A stretch of DNA of 64,000 nucleotides, taken from the NCBI GenBank assembly GCA_947561715.1, contig OX387197.1:26128266-26192265 (forward strand). The letters are read 5' to 3'. Under the pieces are notes generated by a model. The model did no database searches. It saw only the letters and a program-made list of their open reading frames with translations, and was not told the DNA's origin. The position numbers and the translations under genes are program-made. The stretch is from Ascidia mentula (Eukaryota; Chordata; Ascidiacea; Phlebobranchia; Ascidiidae). How positions within the stretch are numbered: the stretch's first letter is position 1; the number at the start of each line of letters is the position of its first letter. Of this stretch, positions 44,882-55,710 are shown one piece after another.

Positions 44882-47817
44882 TTATGAATTTCCATCAGTA
44901 GTTTTGATATTCACGTACTGAGGATCTTGCGTGGTTTCGTAATGGTTGATATCAGGGTTTGGTTGGTGTTGGTTGGAAGGATGGTTCTGCCGTGCTGGTT
45001 GGTTATAGGCTGTTGGGATGGTTTGTGGCAAAATGTACGCATCGTCTGGTTGTCCTTTATCTACAGTTGTTGAGACAACAAGTGGTTTATGGTGAAAGCG
45101 GACAAAACAATTTTGATGATGAGTTTATGAATCGAAATCATGTTGACCATGACGTGCCTTTTTTGTTTCGTGTATTTTTTGTTGCACTAGACGTGTGCAG
45201 TTACTTGGTTACCGGCTATCCGGACAAAAAGTAGTATTTTTACAGACTAACGGCATCGCAGACATGTTAAACAGACCAAATTTAATTTAACCCGCTTAAT
45301 ACAGAAATTGTTCGGTATGAACTGTGTATGACCAAGCACATAATGTTGTTACAGGGTGACCAAGCACATCATATTGTACGGCTGGACTAGTTAATTGAGA
45401 AAACTGTGACTTGCAAATTCACCTGTATGCTTTTCATGCGTAATAACTAGCGGTTATATAAAATCCAAATTGAGCATCAGAAAGCTTATCAGAAAGCAAC
45501 CGTAGACGGTTTACTCACCTGCCTCTGCTGCAACCGTGACTTCGGTGGGATTCACCAATCCAACATCCCTAAAAACAGTGTTTACCCTTCAGATAATAAA
45601 CAAACAACAATTTCAAACTCGCCTTGTTTGTCGCCTTTGCTTCATCACACGATATCCAACCATGCAAATTAGGGCAATCACTGCAATGCAAGCCAACGTC
45701 CAACCCATGATAGCTGATAAGTTGGTTCTGTTGGATGCTGTAATTTTGGTTGGCAAATTAAAAACTGTGTATGGGTGTAGTTGTAAGACTTTCATGTTTA
45801 TGAAATGTTAAATGGATCAATATTTTCTCAACACATGTTGTTAAATACTTATTGTACTACTGTTTAAGACTGTTACAATTGTGTCTGTTGGTTTACCAGT
45901 CGTAGTAATCAGTACGGTTGTTTCCTTGGCCAGTTTGTTGGTCCCGCTGGATAACTCAATCGCAACAGACGTGGTACTTCCTGTGGCTTGCTTGGATGTT
46001 GTTGTTGTTGAACTAGTGCTTAACAGTGCAATGCTTACCATCGTGGCTACCGCCGTTGCTGCAAAGACATTTCATTAACGAGGTTTTAAATTTGAGTTTA
46101 TGATTTCTGTATAACTTTACCATTTAGTAAATATAAATCCTATAATAAAAGTGCAGATGGAATTTAAAATTTTATGCTTTGATTTCTTTGATCAATTTGT
46201 GTATATCAAAAGAAAGGAATAAAATGAATACTTGTTTTCTTTACTGTGTTGATTGGATAAAATAATTTTTTAGTATTTGGTCTCACAAAGCATTATACTG
46301 CAATATATCTTGGCAAAGATGCGGAAATGTAGGCGAAATATATATATATCATAAACAACAGAAAGACATTTGACTTAGGTTTTTTCTTATACAACTTGTT
46401 AAAAATTAGAAACCAAGTTTTTGTTGCCCATAAGACTGTCGGAAAATTTCCCCAGAGTTATATCTTGGCAAACTTGCAGAAAGTGCGATTGTCTGGCTTA
46501 GTTGACGAGTCATTTGAATGAATTTCAAAATTTGTTTTTACTAAGAATTTGTTTTGATTTATCAAAATTCATCTCAAAAAGTATGCATGCAAATACTTCC
46601 TAACTCATACGGTCACAAATATGTCTCGAAATATGTTATTGCTGTACTGGTGGTTGTTGTTGTGAGTATGGCTGTACTGGTGGTTGTGGTGGTTGAGGCA
46701 AAAGTGGTGGTTTTGCTTGTCGTAGACGCCGTACCTGTTTAAACGCAACATTTTACCAACTTTCGAAAGCCGAACTTTCATACAAGAATATAAACATGAG
46801 GCTAAAGTTGAGGACTGCATTTGAAACCTTCTTGCCGACATTACAAACAAACACCTAACTTACAGCGGTCTTTGGGCATAATTCCTTCACATATATATCT
46901 CAATGAGTATGAGTAAGCAATATCCCTTGCTACACATAAGGACCGGTCAAATGAACTTTGAATTAAATCACCTGGGGGGTATCTTTCACAAATATATCTC
47001 GAAGGTGATGAGCAAGGAACATCTCTCCATCTGTATGTTGGTTCAACTTCGTAAATCCATCCCATTATTACACAGTTCTCATTTTTATCACTGTTGTTTG
47101 GTTCTTGCGCAAACCATTGTCCACTGTTAGCACTTGATCCATCCGTCCATTGGAAGTTGTTTGTTCCCGAAACTCGTGTTGCTCCGATGTAGAATGAGAA
47201 TGGAAAAGCTGAGTGGTAAACAACAGAGGAATGTTGGAAGTGCTGTTTTAATATCAAGTGCAACTTTCTAACATACGAAATAACCAACCTTAAATATTTT
47301 CGTATATAAGAAAGTTGCACTAGATATTAAATATTTCACACAAGCACGTGAATTCTCAGTGTTTTGCGAAATATTCCTTGTATTGAGCGATGTTGCGTAT
47401 TACTTTTAATACGATATATTTTTCATTTTGTATACCGGACAAATGTTTCTATGTTCGCATTGCCCCACTGCACATGCCCCAAGTTGGTTATTACGTATAT
47501 CTCTCTTTGATTCGTCGGAAAAAGTGACCGTTCCAGGAATGCCATTGAACATTTTAATTTTGATTGACAAACATATAAAATCTACGATCGATATTGTTAC
47601 CTGTTACTGTTCCAATCTTTCCAACCAGGAAATTAAATATAGCTGAGGTTTTAACATTGGCCACATGTGCATTCTGTCTACTGCAAGCTTCTTCAGCTTT
47701 TTGGTATGAATTAACTTGAGGTCCGATCAAATATTCCCTGTAGTAGTCATACTTGTGCCAAGTTTGCCCAAAAACAACCGTTTGAAAATTTATAAGCAAG
47801 AGAACAAACAACTTCAT
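44882..47817 (-). CDS. Gene K: class I CTLD receptor, stop before last tail tyrosine
   Basis: Exons 47601-47817, 46972-47208, an optional Thr-rich exon starting at 46734 (donor unclear), 45849-46058 (stalk, 70 residues), 45623-45737, 45519-45568 and 44882-45060. Signal peptide MKLFVLLLINFQTVVFG. CTLD with EPNN, NENC and WRD. Membrane exon NLSAIMGWTLACIAVIALIC. Tail: AYIL, HYETT, QYVNI, then GNS and a TAA where paralogues have GAA (Glu). The conserved final EYMDF/EYMNF motif is therefore cut off, though its codons still follow. The exon 4 donor is GC; the exon 5 donor is GT. Nearest relative is gene A, including flanks and intron 1 hairpin, but K has the uninterrupted exon 4 frame. Probably functional with one phosphotyrosine site fewer. 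Confidence 0.83.
47259..47319. repeat. Inverted repeat in intron 1 of gene K
   Basis: TGCAACTTTCTAACATACGA pairs imperfectly with the sequence ending GAAAGTTGCA at 47,319. Same position as the 3907-3966 hairpin in gene A, with a few substitutions that weaken the stem. Confidence 0.6.
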
Positions 47818-49449
47818 AATCACTTGTGTTTTACTTCAGTGTGGGTTAAGTTGCAAACATCTCAAATAACATAACCCGTTGCCTGCAACAGAACTGGAAC
47901 TGTGTTTTGTGTGCTTGCTTATGTGCCCATTTTACTGGTTCTTTTTGCAAAATACTGAAAACAAGAAAGTGCACATTTCTCTCGTAAGCGACATAATAAA
48001 TCCTGCAATCATTTGGCGAAATTATTCAAATATTACTGTAAACGTTTCATCGACTGAATTCCTCCCTATTTCATCACATGCGATCATTAAACAATCTTCG
48101 CACATTATTGTCGCTAAAATCAGGACAACTCTCATACTGACTTGTAGGCAGCTCAGCATGAAACAACACTTCCAACGCAATAGTAAACGCACTGACTGAC
48201 GTCATAGGAAATAGTGGGTTTGACGTTAGTTGGATATGATATATTATGTGATAAGGTTGGGTAGAGTATTTGCAGGAAATAGGTGGATTACGAATAAAAC
48301 ATCGTTGCAACTTTATTCTGCGCAGTCGATACACACACGAAGTACTTGCTATAAACAGGTCCAGACTGGTGTAAAGTTGAAATATATATTTCGCCCGATT
48401 GGCATTCTGTAATGTAAACACAACATTGAACAATATGTGAGATGGTGAAATGTCTGAAATCATCAATAATAGTTTGAATGTGAATGGAACAAATTTATAC
48501 CTGTCGCAACACCACAGTTACCCAGCTGGCGACACAAGATCGGATGTAAATGTTGGAAGTTATCAAGTATGACAACCTAAACACTAAACACGAAAACAGT
48601 CTAATTTTTACTCTTTTTCTTTTGGCAACTTTAAAGATTAATCAAACTATCGCCTCGCTTTATCCCTACACGATCTATGTTTGCACTTTAGTCGATAGAA
48701 GCGTGTTTGCGACCGACTTTAGTGCTAAAGTTTGAGGGCTAACTCAAATCCCAAATCTAATCAACGCTATGTAAGCCAACTTTTCAGCAGAATTTAAAGT
48801 TCAAGAGTATAAGTGATAATGTACACCCGTACTATGTAGGTAGATGCAACCTAGTGCATGCTTATGAAACTGAAGGACATGAAATATGGGTGGAACAAGA
48901 CACAAACAACACAATACGACAAATTCATAGTAAAGTAAAAAGCTAAATAGCTTGTCTAGCAAGACATATATGAATTCGTTGAAAGATGTAACAAATAAAG
49001 CAACCTCTCTAACTCAGTAAACCTTAAAACTCATGGTACAAATTGCAACAATTCCAAGGTATGACTTCAAGTCGTGATATTATAAAAATACGCAGCATTT
49101 TAACACCACTGTAAATAATTTCCATTCATATGGGAACAGGATCTTGTTTTAAGAGCTATGTTACTATAGTGATGTACCAGCAGAACACATCATCTTCTAT
49201 TGACTTGTTATGAGGCGATATATATTGTTGCGTGAAGTGAAAATGCACTGACTGATGATTACGCAAGCAGTGGGTTAAACAGGTGGGACAAGTCAGGTGG
49301 GAAATCATCCAAACGTGTGTCATTGTGACACTATACTGTGTTTTACCTCACAATTACGCCTAATGCTTGAACAAATAACTTTTCGACCAATTTTGGGCGA
49401 TATGTGGTTATTTCACTCAACTACCTAAGAACACCTCATCGAGATTAAT

Positions 49450-49580
49450 CATCGTGGGCTTTTTCTTTTCTGATGCCATAGTTGTGGGCTAAATGAGTTG
49501 ATTGATTGTGTGTTGGTGCGTTTCGTGTTGTAGTGGTATGGTTAATGTGACAGTTTGTGGAACAATGTATGTTAAATCTT
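49450..49580 (-). pseudogene. Decayed class II/III tail exon, copy 2
   Basis: Reads LTYIVPQTV on the minus strand and then decays as in the copy at 31,090-31,215. The two copies share their lesions, so the exon was already dead when the block was duplicated. It is the only tail-like exon downstream of gene L. Confidence 0.6.
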
Positions 49581-50330
49581 GCTGCATTTCAGCATATGTT
49601 TTAGTTGCACGATATTTTTTGGCTTGTGGACATACCTACAGTTGTTGTGGATTTTGTCCAATTTAACAGCAAAGTTAACTTTAATAAATCAATCCAATTT
49701 TACAATGTTTGAGTCTGTGTATCTTGATGTGTAAAGATGAATTCTTTGTCGTATAATTTTTTGTTCTCAAACCGAACTTTGATTTTCTAAAGGAGTTAGT
49801 CCCGATGGCCGCTCGGCGATAGAGCTTTCCAATCCATAGTCTTCCTACAGCTGACTGTGATTCTCCTCGATGAAAAAAACATCACTTGAGCGCATGACTC
49901 GATAACCCTTATGGTGCCCTTGAAAGTCTTACACACATGAAGTGGTTACAGGCAAAATAAAATTTGCAATTCATGTTAAATATAAACTAAACCTGAAGCC
50001 CTAGGAAAAACCGACCAGCTTGTATTTTTATTCTACGCCCAATTTTACATTATGTGTTGTACCTACAATATCCTAAACTGTTGTTTTGAGGGTTTAACTT
50101 GACTGAAAATTTATACAACATATTTACCCGACTGCAGGCTATTAAAAATTCCTAAACTTTTCATTGCAATGTCCAAACATTTTGAATATTGCACCAACAC
50201 AACAAACATTTTAGAATAACATTGTTTAATATAACAACACGCGCTACTATGCCGATGAAAAAACAATAAACAACACCGGATCGATGAACCAAGCCACCGT
50301 GGTAGGCTGTCGATCGATACCGTATCTGTA

Positions 50331-50375
50331 GTAGCTGAGTAAAGCCTTTTCAAATCAAAGGCTTTACTCAGCTAC
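50331..50375. repeat. Perfect 19-bp inverted repeat
   Basis: GTAGCTGAGTAAAGCCTTT, then 7 nt, then its exact reverse complement ending at 50,375. It lies in the 0.4 kb of DNA that interrupts the duplicated block between genes K and L. Could be the ends of a small foldback element or a recombination scar; no neighbouring gene uses it as a terminator in an obvious way. Confidence 0.75.
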
Positions 50376-50530
50376 ACGCGCTATTATTATCGTATATAGT
50401 GTTGTTGGTGTTAAAAAAGTTTTACCGTTAGTAATTTACAGGTGTAACAACACCAAGCGTTATGACCGCGTGAACAGTTGCGTGGAATAGCAGCGCGTCA
50501 AAATGGCAATTAATCTTTCCGTATAGCGTG

Positions 50531-51601
50531 TTATAAGCAGTAGGGTATTCTTTCACAAATGTATCCCGAAGCAGTTGAGCAAGAAACATCATTCCATCCG
50601 TATGTTGGATTAAGTTCGAAACCCATTAACACACAACCTTCAATTCCACCTGCGTTGTTTGGTTCGCCCGCACTCCACTGTCCACAGTTAACACTTGATC
50701 CATCCGTCCACTGGAAGTTGTTTGTTCCCGAAACTCGTGTTGCTCCGATGTATAATGAGTAAGGAAAAGCTGAGTGGTAAACAACATAGGAATGTTGAAA
50801 GTTATTACAACGGTTTCATAGCCGTAGTAACTTTCTTGCATACGAAACAACCAATCGAGATTATGGCGAATTGGGATTTGAAACCCAAAATATTTTGCAT
50901 ATAAAGCAGGGACTTCCCAGCGTTACAAATGTTACTATTCTCTCAAATATTGAGGAAGGTTCTCCCTACTGCACAAATCGTTTGGCTATTACATTTAGCT
51001 ATTACAGCTATCTTATCGAGATCATTAAGTTTACAGAATTTGCAGCCTATTGTTAGATTAGCAAGTTTTTCCCAACAATTCGAAGTATTTTCTGATTATG
51101 TGGAACTGATCATCTACGGATATATGAGGTTGCTTGGAAAGTTGTGCGATTTGCATAGTTAGTTGACCATAATACGCACCCTATTAACCGCCTAAATACC
51201 GTAGAACAGTCGGTAGAGCGTTAAGATTGGTTAACTTAGGCTTGTGAGTTCAAACCTCACCGAGAACTTGATTTTTCAGATTTCTCTCTGATTCGTCGAA
51301 AAAGTGGCCGATCCAGCTTGCTTGGAATGCCAGCGAACATGTTCATTTTGGTCGGCAAACAATATAAAACCCAAGATTCGTTACCTGTTAAATTCCCAAT
51401 CTTTCCAACCAGAAAGTTAAATATAGCAGTTGTTTTAACATTGGCGAGATGTAAACTGTGTGAACTGCATGCTGCCACAGCTTCGGTATATGAATTAACT
51501 TGAGGTCCGATCAAATATTCTTTGGGGTTGTTCAACTGGAGCCAAGTTTGTCCGACAGCAACCGACAGAAAGGTTACAAATACTACGGCAACCAAATTCA
51601 T
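50531..51601 (-). CDS. Gene L: CTLD-only, predicted secreted
   Basis: Two exons, 51385-51601 and 50531-50769, give 151 aa: signal peptide MNLVAVVFVTFLSVAVG and one whole CTLD. The site motifs are EPNN, IEGC and WNDV, the most canonical mannose-type set in the window, with all four CTLD cysteines plus an extra Cys (NCGQW) and one near the C terminus. After YICERIP the splice donor seen in genes C and M is gone. Foreign sequence also present at 31,706-31,770 is joined at about 50,546, and translation ends YCL-stop. No stalk, membrane or class I tail exon follows. So the protein should be secreted, a soluble lectin or decoy, unless it splices to something undetected. Close to gene C in exons 1 and 2 but without its frameshift. 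Confidence 0.78.
51194..51268 (+). other. tRNA-like sequence in intron 1 of gene L
   Basis: CGGTAGAGCG (D-arm like) and GTGAGTTCAAACCTCAC (perfect 5-bp T-stem with 7-nt loop) are spaced as in a tRNA, with a poor anticodon arm and no acceptor stem. The matching position in gene C (13,274-13,357) is more decayed. Best read as a tRNA pseudogene or SINE remnant. Confidence 0.45.
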
Positions 51602-53400
51602 TTTTAGCCGATGCTTGACTTTTTTAATACATTTAAATTATCAAAGTTTTATAGGCCATGTGTCACCTGCCACCTGTTTCAAGTAATTTCAAATGCATTA
51701 TTGATTCTTTCTTGACTTTTGAAAGGAAATTCGTTATTGCTCTGCTTAGCAACGTACTACTGTCAAAAAAAATTTTGTGGTCAGTTTATTTTGTTGTATT
51801 GTGCAAGTTTTCTCCATCAAGTGCTGATATCGGCACTCTACCCATTCACCTGTAGACTACAGAGTTGATTTATTACTTTATATGGACGGGATGTTCTTAC
51901 GTCATATACATACAACCGCATCGAACCAAGTATCCAACTGTTTCTGGGAAAATAATTTACCGATATTCTCCACGAAACACTATTTTGCCAATGTACTCAT
52001 TAAACGTGTCGACATTAACAGAAAAAAAAACAATCTTTGCCAAATACGTAAGCTGTCACCCATTGCCTTCAACTTAACAGATCAGCACAAAACAAAACTA
52101 TCAAAACTATCGTCTGCAATCCACCGAGACATCTTCATATTTTTAAAGGAGCCAGAAGAACATTTTCTTATGAAATCACAACACCTTGCAACAACAGTAG
52201 AAGTACCAACATTGTGTGGTATTTTATTGCTGCGTTAACTCAGCCTGACTGATGTTCACGGAAGCAACGGACTTGGCACTATAGTTATAAATGGAACATG
52301 ACGCGTTGAGGTTGGGTAAAACTTCGTTGAAACATGCAGGGTAATATTTCTTTGGTAGTTTGGTAAACGTTGTTGACAATTATGGTATCGAAATAACTTG
52401 TTTTTGTATTGAAACTCTCTGCTTTGGATGTGGATGTTAATCTACATATTTTTTATCATTTTCCCGACCATTTTTACACGTGGGAGAACTGCTGGCTCCT
52501 TCAATTGATCGGTTCGATTTTGGGAATGATTTTTATCAGTCCGATTTCTGTTTCAACAAAGTTGATCGTCTGATTTTAGTTTTAACGTCGAGTTCAAGTG
52601 TACGTATTTTGTTTCCATCGTACAGAACTCCCCACTTGACACAGCTATCATATTTATACCGAGAAACTGTATGGGCAGACATTAAGCTTATCAATAATAA
52701 GCTTAAACAAATTTCTTGAGACTACAACTGCCATGTAATGAAAGTCATAGCTGAACTAAGCAAATAATTCTCGATGACCAAAGATGCACAGCCGTCGCAT
52801 GAGTTTGATCTAGAGGAAATATTTCCGAATTTATTTTGTTTGTTGCTAGATTATTACATTTCTTTGTTAATTGAACAAAAAATAGTCAAATTAAACAGGC
52901 CTGGCAGGGTAAAAAAATACGTGATTGTCTAAAATTATTCGTAAGTAGGTCAAGATCTGCTTCAAATGAACTTGAAGATTTTGCATCACAAATCCCAAAT
53001 ACATTTTTATTCTCGTAATTCGCTCGTCCACAACAAACAGAGCAAAGATTTTTGTTTCAAGATGAAGGCAAAGTTGATATTCGTGCTGCAGTGAGTAAAT
53101 ACTAGTCTTAAGAACCGCGTGAGTTATAACGAGTTCGGACTCCTACGTAACAATCGAGCTTTACTTGATTGATGACGACGTTGGCAGGAGGAACTTCTCA
53201 TAAGGAAGTAGCTCGACGCAATGCAGCGATGTAAGACTTACGTAAATGTTGAATGAACGACACAACGACAGCATTAAAACACAATGCAAACATTTCAAGA
53301 ACAATTTTACAGTAGATGGTTTAAACCTGGTATCATATGCGGTGCTTCGAAAACAAACTACAAACGTGTGTTAGTGGTTACTGTTTTTCGTTTTCTGGAG
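51602..53400. repeat. Spacer between genes L and M
   Basis: No gene supported. 51,602-52,780 repeats the 5' flank of gene C (13,682-14,450) with about 300 bp of extra sequence near 52,170-52,500. 52,800-53,400 is the class I 3' flank module, closest to that of gene D. Plus-strand open frames at 51,882-52,238 and 52,480-52,719 have no conserved counterparts. Confidence 0.55.
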
Positions 53401-55710
53401 CTAAGTTTCATTGAAATCCATGTATTCTGAATTCCCATCAGTAGTTTTAATATTCTCGTATTGAGGATCTTGCATGGTTTCGTAATGGTTGATCTCAGGG
53501 TTTGGTTGGTGTTGGTTGGAAGGATGGTTCTGCCTTGCTGGTTGGTTATTGGTTGTTGGAATGGTTTGTGGCAAAATGTACGCATCGTCTGGTTGTCCGT
53601 TATCTGCAGATGTTGAAACAATAAGCCACGGACACGGCAGACTGAAGAATTAATTATCAAAATCGACTTCTCAAGGGAAACAAAATAACCTGTGTATTAA
53701 ACAATGGACCATCGAGATCATCGCTGTTTGAAAATGCATCCAAATTAACAAATAATTATATAACGTGCACATAAAGCGTAATGAACCGTGGACTGTTTAC
53801 TCGCCTGCCGCTGCTGCAACCGCGACTTCGGTGGGATTTTCGAATCCAACAAACCTAAAAACAGTGTTTACCCTTCATATAATAAAAAAACAACATTTTG
53901 ATCTCGCCTTATTTGTCGTCTTTGCTTCATCACATGATATCCAACCATGCAAATTAGGGCAATCAGTGCAATGCAAGCCAACGTCCAACCAATGATAGCT
54001 GACGAGTTGGTGCTTTTGGAAGCTGAACTTGTTGCTGGAAAATTAACACAGTGTGTAGGTGTAGCTGCAAGACATTCGTTTTCATGAAAACTTAAAATCT
54101 GTGTTTCTTGTTAGGGAATTATTGGGTTGTTGTTGGGTAACTAAATCGGAACCGAAATAAACAAAAGTATTTTGATAAGAAATATTATGTTTTGGATTCA
54201 CTGTGTGTCGTAAAGTTATTGACCATGTCATGCGATCGAAGATATAGCGAAAATCCAATCATTTAAATTGTGAAAGTGGGAAATGAGATGAAAAATGTCA
54301 AGAAACTAATTTAAATGGATGATTATTTGCACAACACTTGCTAAATATATTTTTTGCTAGTGCTTGTGGATGTAGGTTTACCAGTCGTGGTGATCAGTTC
54401 GGGTGTTTCCTTGGTCAATTTGTTGGACCCGCTGGATAACTCAATCGCAACAGACGTGGTACTTCCTGTGGCTTGCTTGGATGATGTTGTTGTACTTGTG
54501 CTTAACGCTGCAGTGTTAACCGTCGTGGTAGTTGGCGTTGCTGCTGTTGCTGCTGTTGCTGCCGTTGCTACAACAATATGTGATTAATGGTGTTTTGAAT
54601 TTGAGTTTATAGTTTGTTTTATAAATCTGCGATTCAGTAAATTAAAAATCCTGCAAAGTTGTCACAAATAAAGTTTGAATTTTTTGTTTTAGTGATTCCC
54701 TTGTTCAATTTGTGTATATAGCAAGAAAATCAAAAGAATACTTATTTTCTTTGCGGTATGGATTGCCCGAATCTTTATTTTTTGATAATTGGTCTTATAA
54801 TCTGCGTATTGTTCTGGTGTATCTCGACAAATTACCGGTTGGTATTCTTTCACAAATGTATCCCGAAGCAGTTGAGCAATCAACATCATTCCATCCGTAT
54901 GTTGGATTAAGTTCGAAACCCATTAACACACAACCCTCAATTCCACCAGAGTTGTTTGGTTCGCCCGCACTCCACTGTCCACAGTTAACACTTGATCCAT
55001 CCGTCCACTGGAAGTTGTTTGTTCCCGAAACTCGTGTTGCTCCGATGTATAATGAGTATGGGGAAGCTGAGTGGTAAACAACACAGGAATGTTGGAAGTT
55101 ATTTCAACCGGTTTAATATCATGTGCAACTTTCTTTAATACGAAATAACCAACCGAGCTTTTGGCAATTTCGGAAATTTTGCCCTGAAACCCTAAAATTG
55201 TTACACAAAAAGCACGTGACATCTGATTCCTTGTATTGAGTGATGTTTGAGTTTAACTTGTAATAGAATATATTTGTCATTTTGTATGCCGAACCAATGT
55301 TTTTATGCTCGTATAATGAGGCGAAATCGTCCCACAGTACCGACCCCAAGTTAGTTACGTATATCTCTCTTTTGATTCGTCGGAAAAAGTAACCGTCCTA
55401 GGAATGCCATTGAACTTGTTTGTTTTGATTGACAAAAACATATAAAACCCAAACGATCAATTTCGTTACCTGTTACATTTCCAATCTTTCCAACCAGGAA
55501 GTTAAATATAGCTGTGGTTTTAACATTGGCGAGATGTGCATTGTGTGCACTGCATGTTTTATTAGCTTCTGTTTGTGAAGAAACTTTTGGGCCGATCAAA
55601 AACTCCGTGAGGTCGTCAAACTTGTACCAAATTTGTCCAACAGCAACCGGGAGAAAAGTCATAAATAACACAATAAATACCCTCATTATCTTATGCTTAC
55701 ACGTTCTCAT
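53401..55710 (-). CDS. Gene M: class I CTLD receptor, mosaic of D-like and C-like
   Basis: Exons 55470-55710 (or from ATG 55686, signal peptide MRVFIVLFMTFLPVAVG), 54836-55066, about 54,355-54567 (stalk, donor unresolved), 53908-54034, 53805-53854 and 53401-53603. CTLD with EPNN, IEGC and WNDVDC. The stalk opens with a short Ala/Thr repeat from a GCAACA-type expansion. Membrane exon NSSAIIGWTLACIALIALIC. Tail: AYIL, HYETM, QYENI, EYMDF, ending NET. Exon 1, intron 1 and the tail end match gene D, while exon 2 to exon 4 and their introns match gene C, including shared intronic text at 54,070-54,200 and 11,655-11,760. Donors of exons 4 and 5 are GC. Exon 2 lacks the deletion of gene C. Likely functional if the stalk donor is supplied by a non-canonical site. 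Confidence 0.78.

Larger units (their letters stand above)
47818..50530. repeat. Spacer between genes K and L
   Basis: No intact gene. 47,830-48,480 is the 5' flank shared with A and H. 48,540-49,070 shows nothing recognisable. 49,090-50,060 duplicates 30,690-31,690, including a decayed tail exon (49,450-49,580). 50,062-50,475 is extra sequence holding a 19-bp perfect inverted repeat (50,331-50,375). 50,475-50,546 resumes the duplication (31,697-31,770). Confidence 0.6.
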
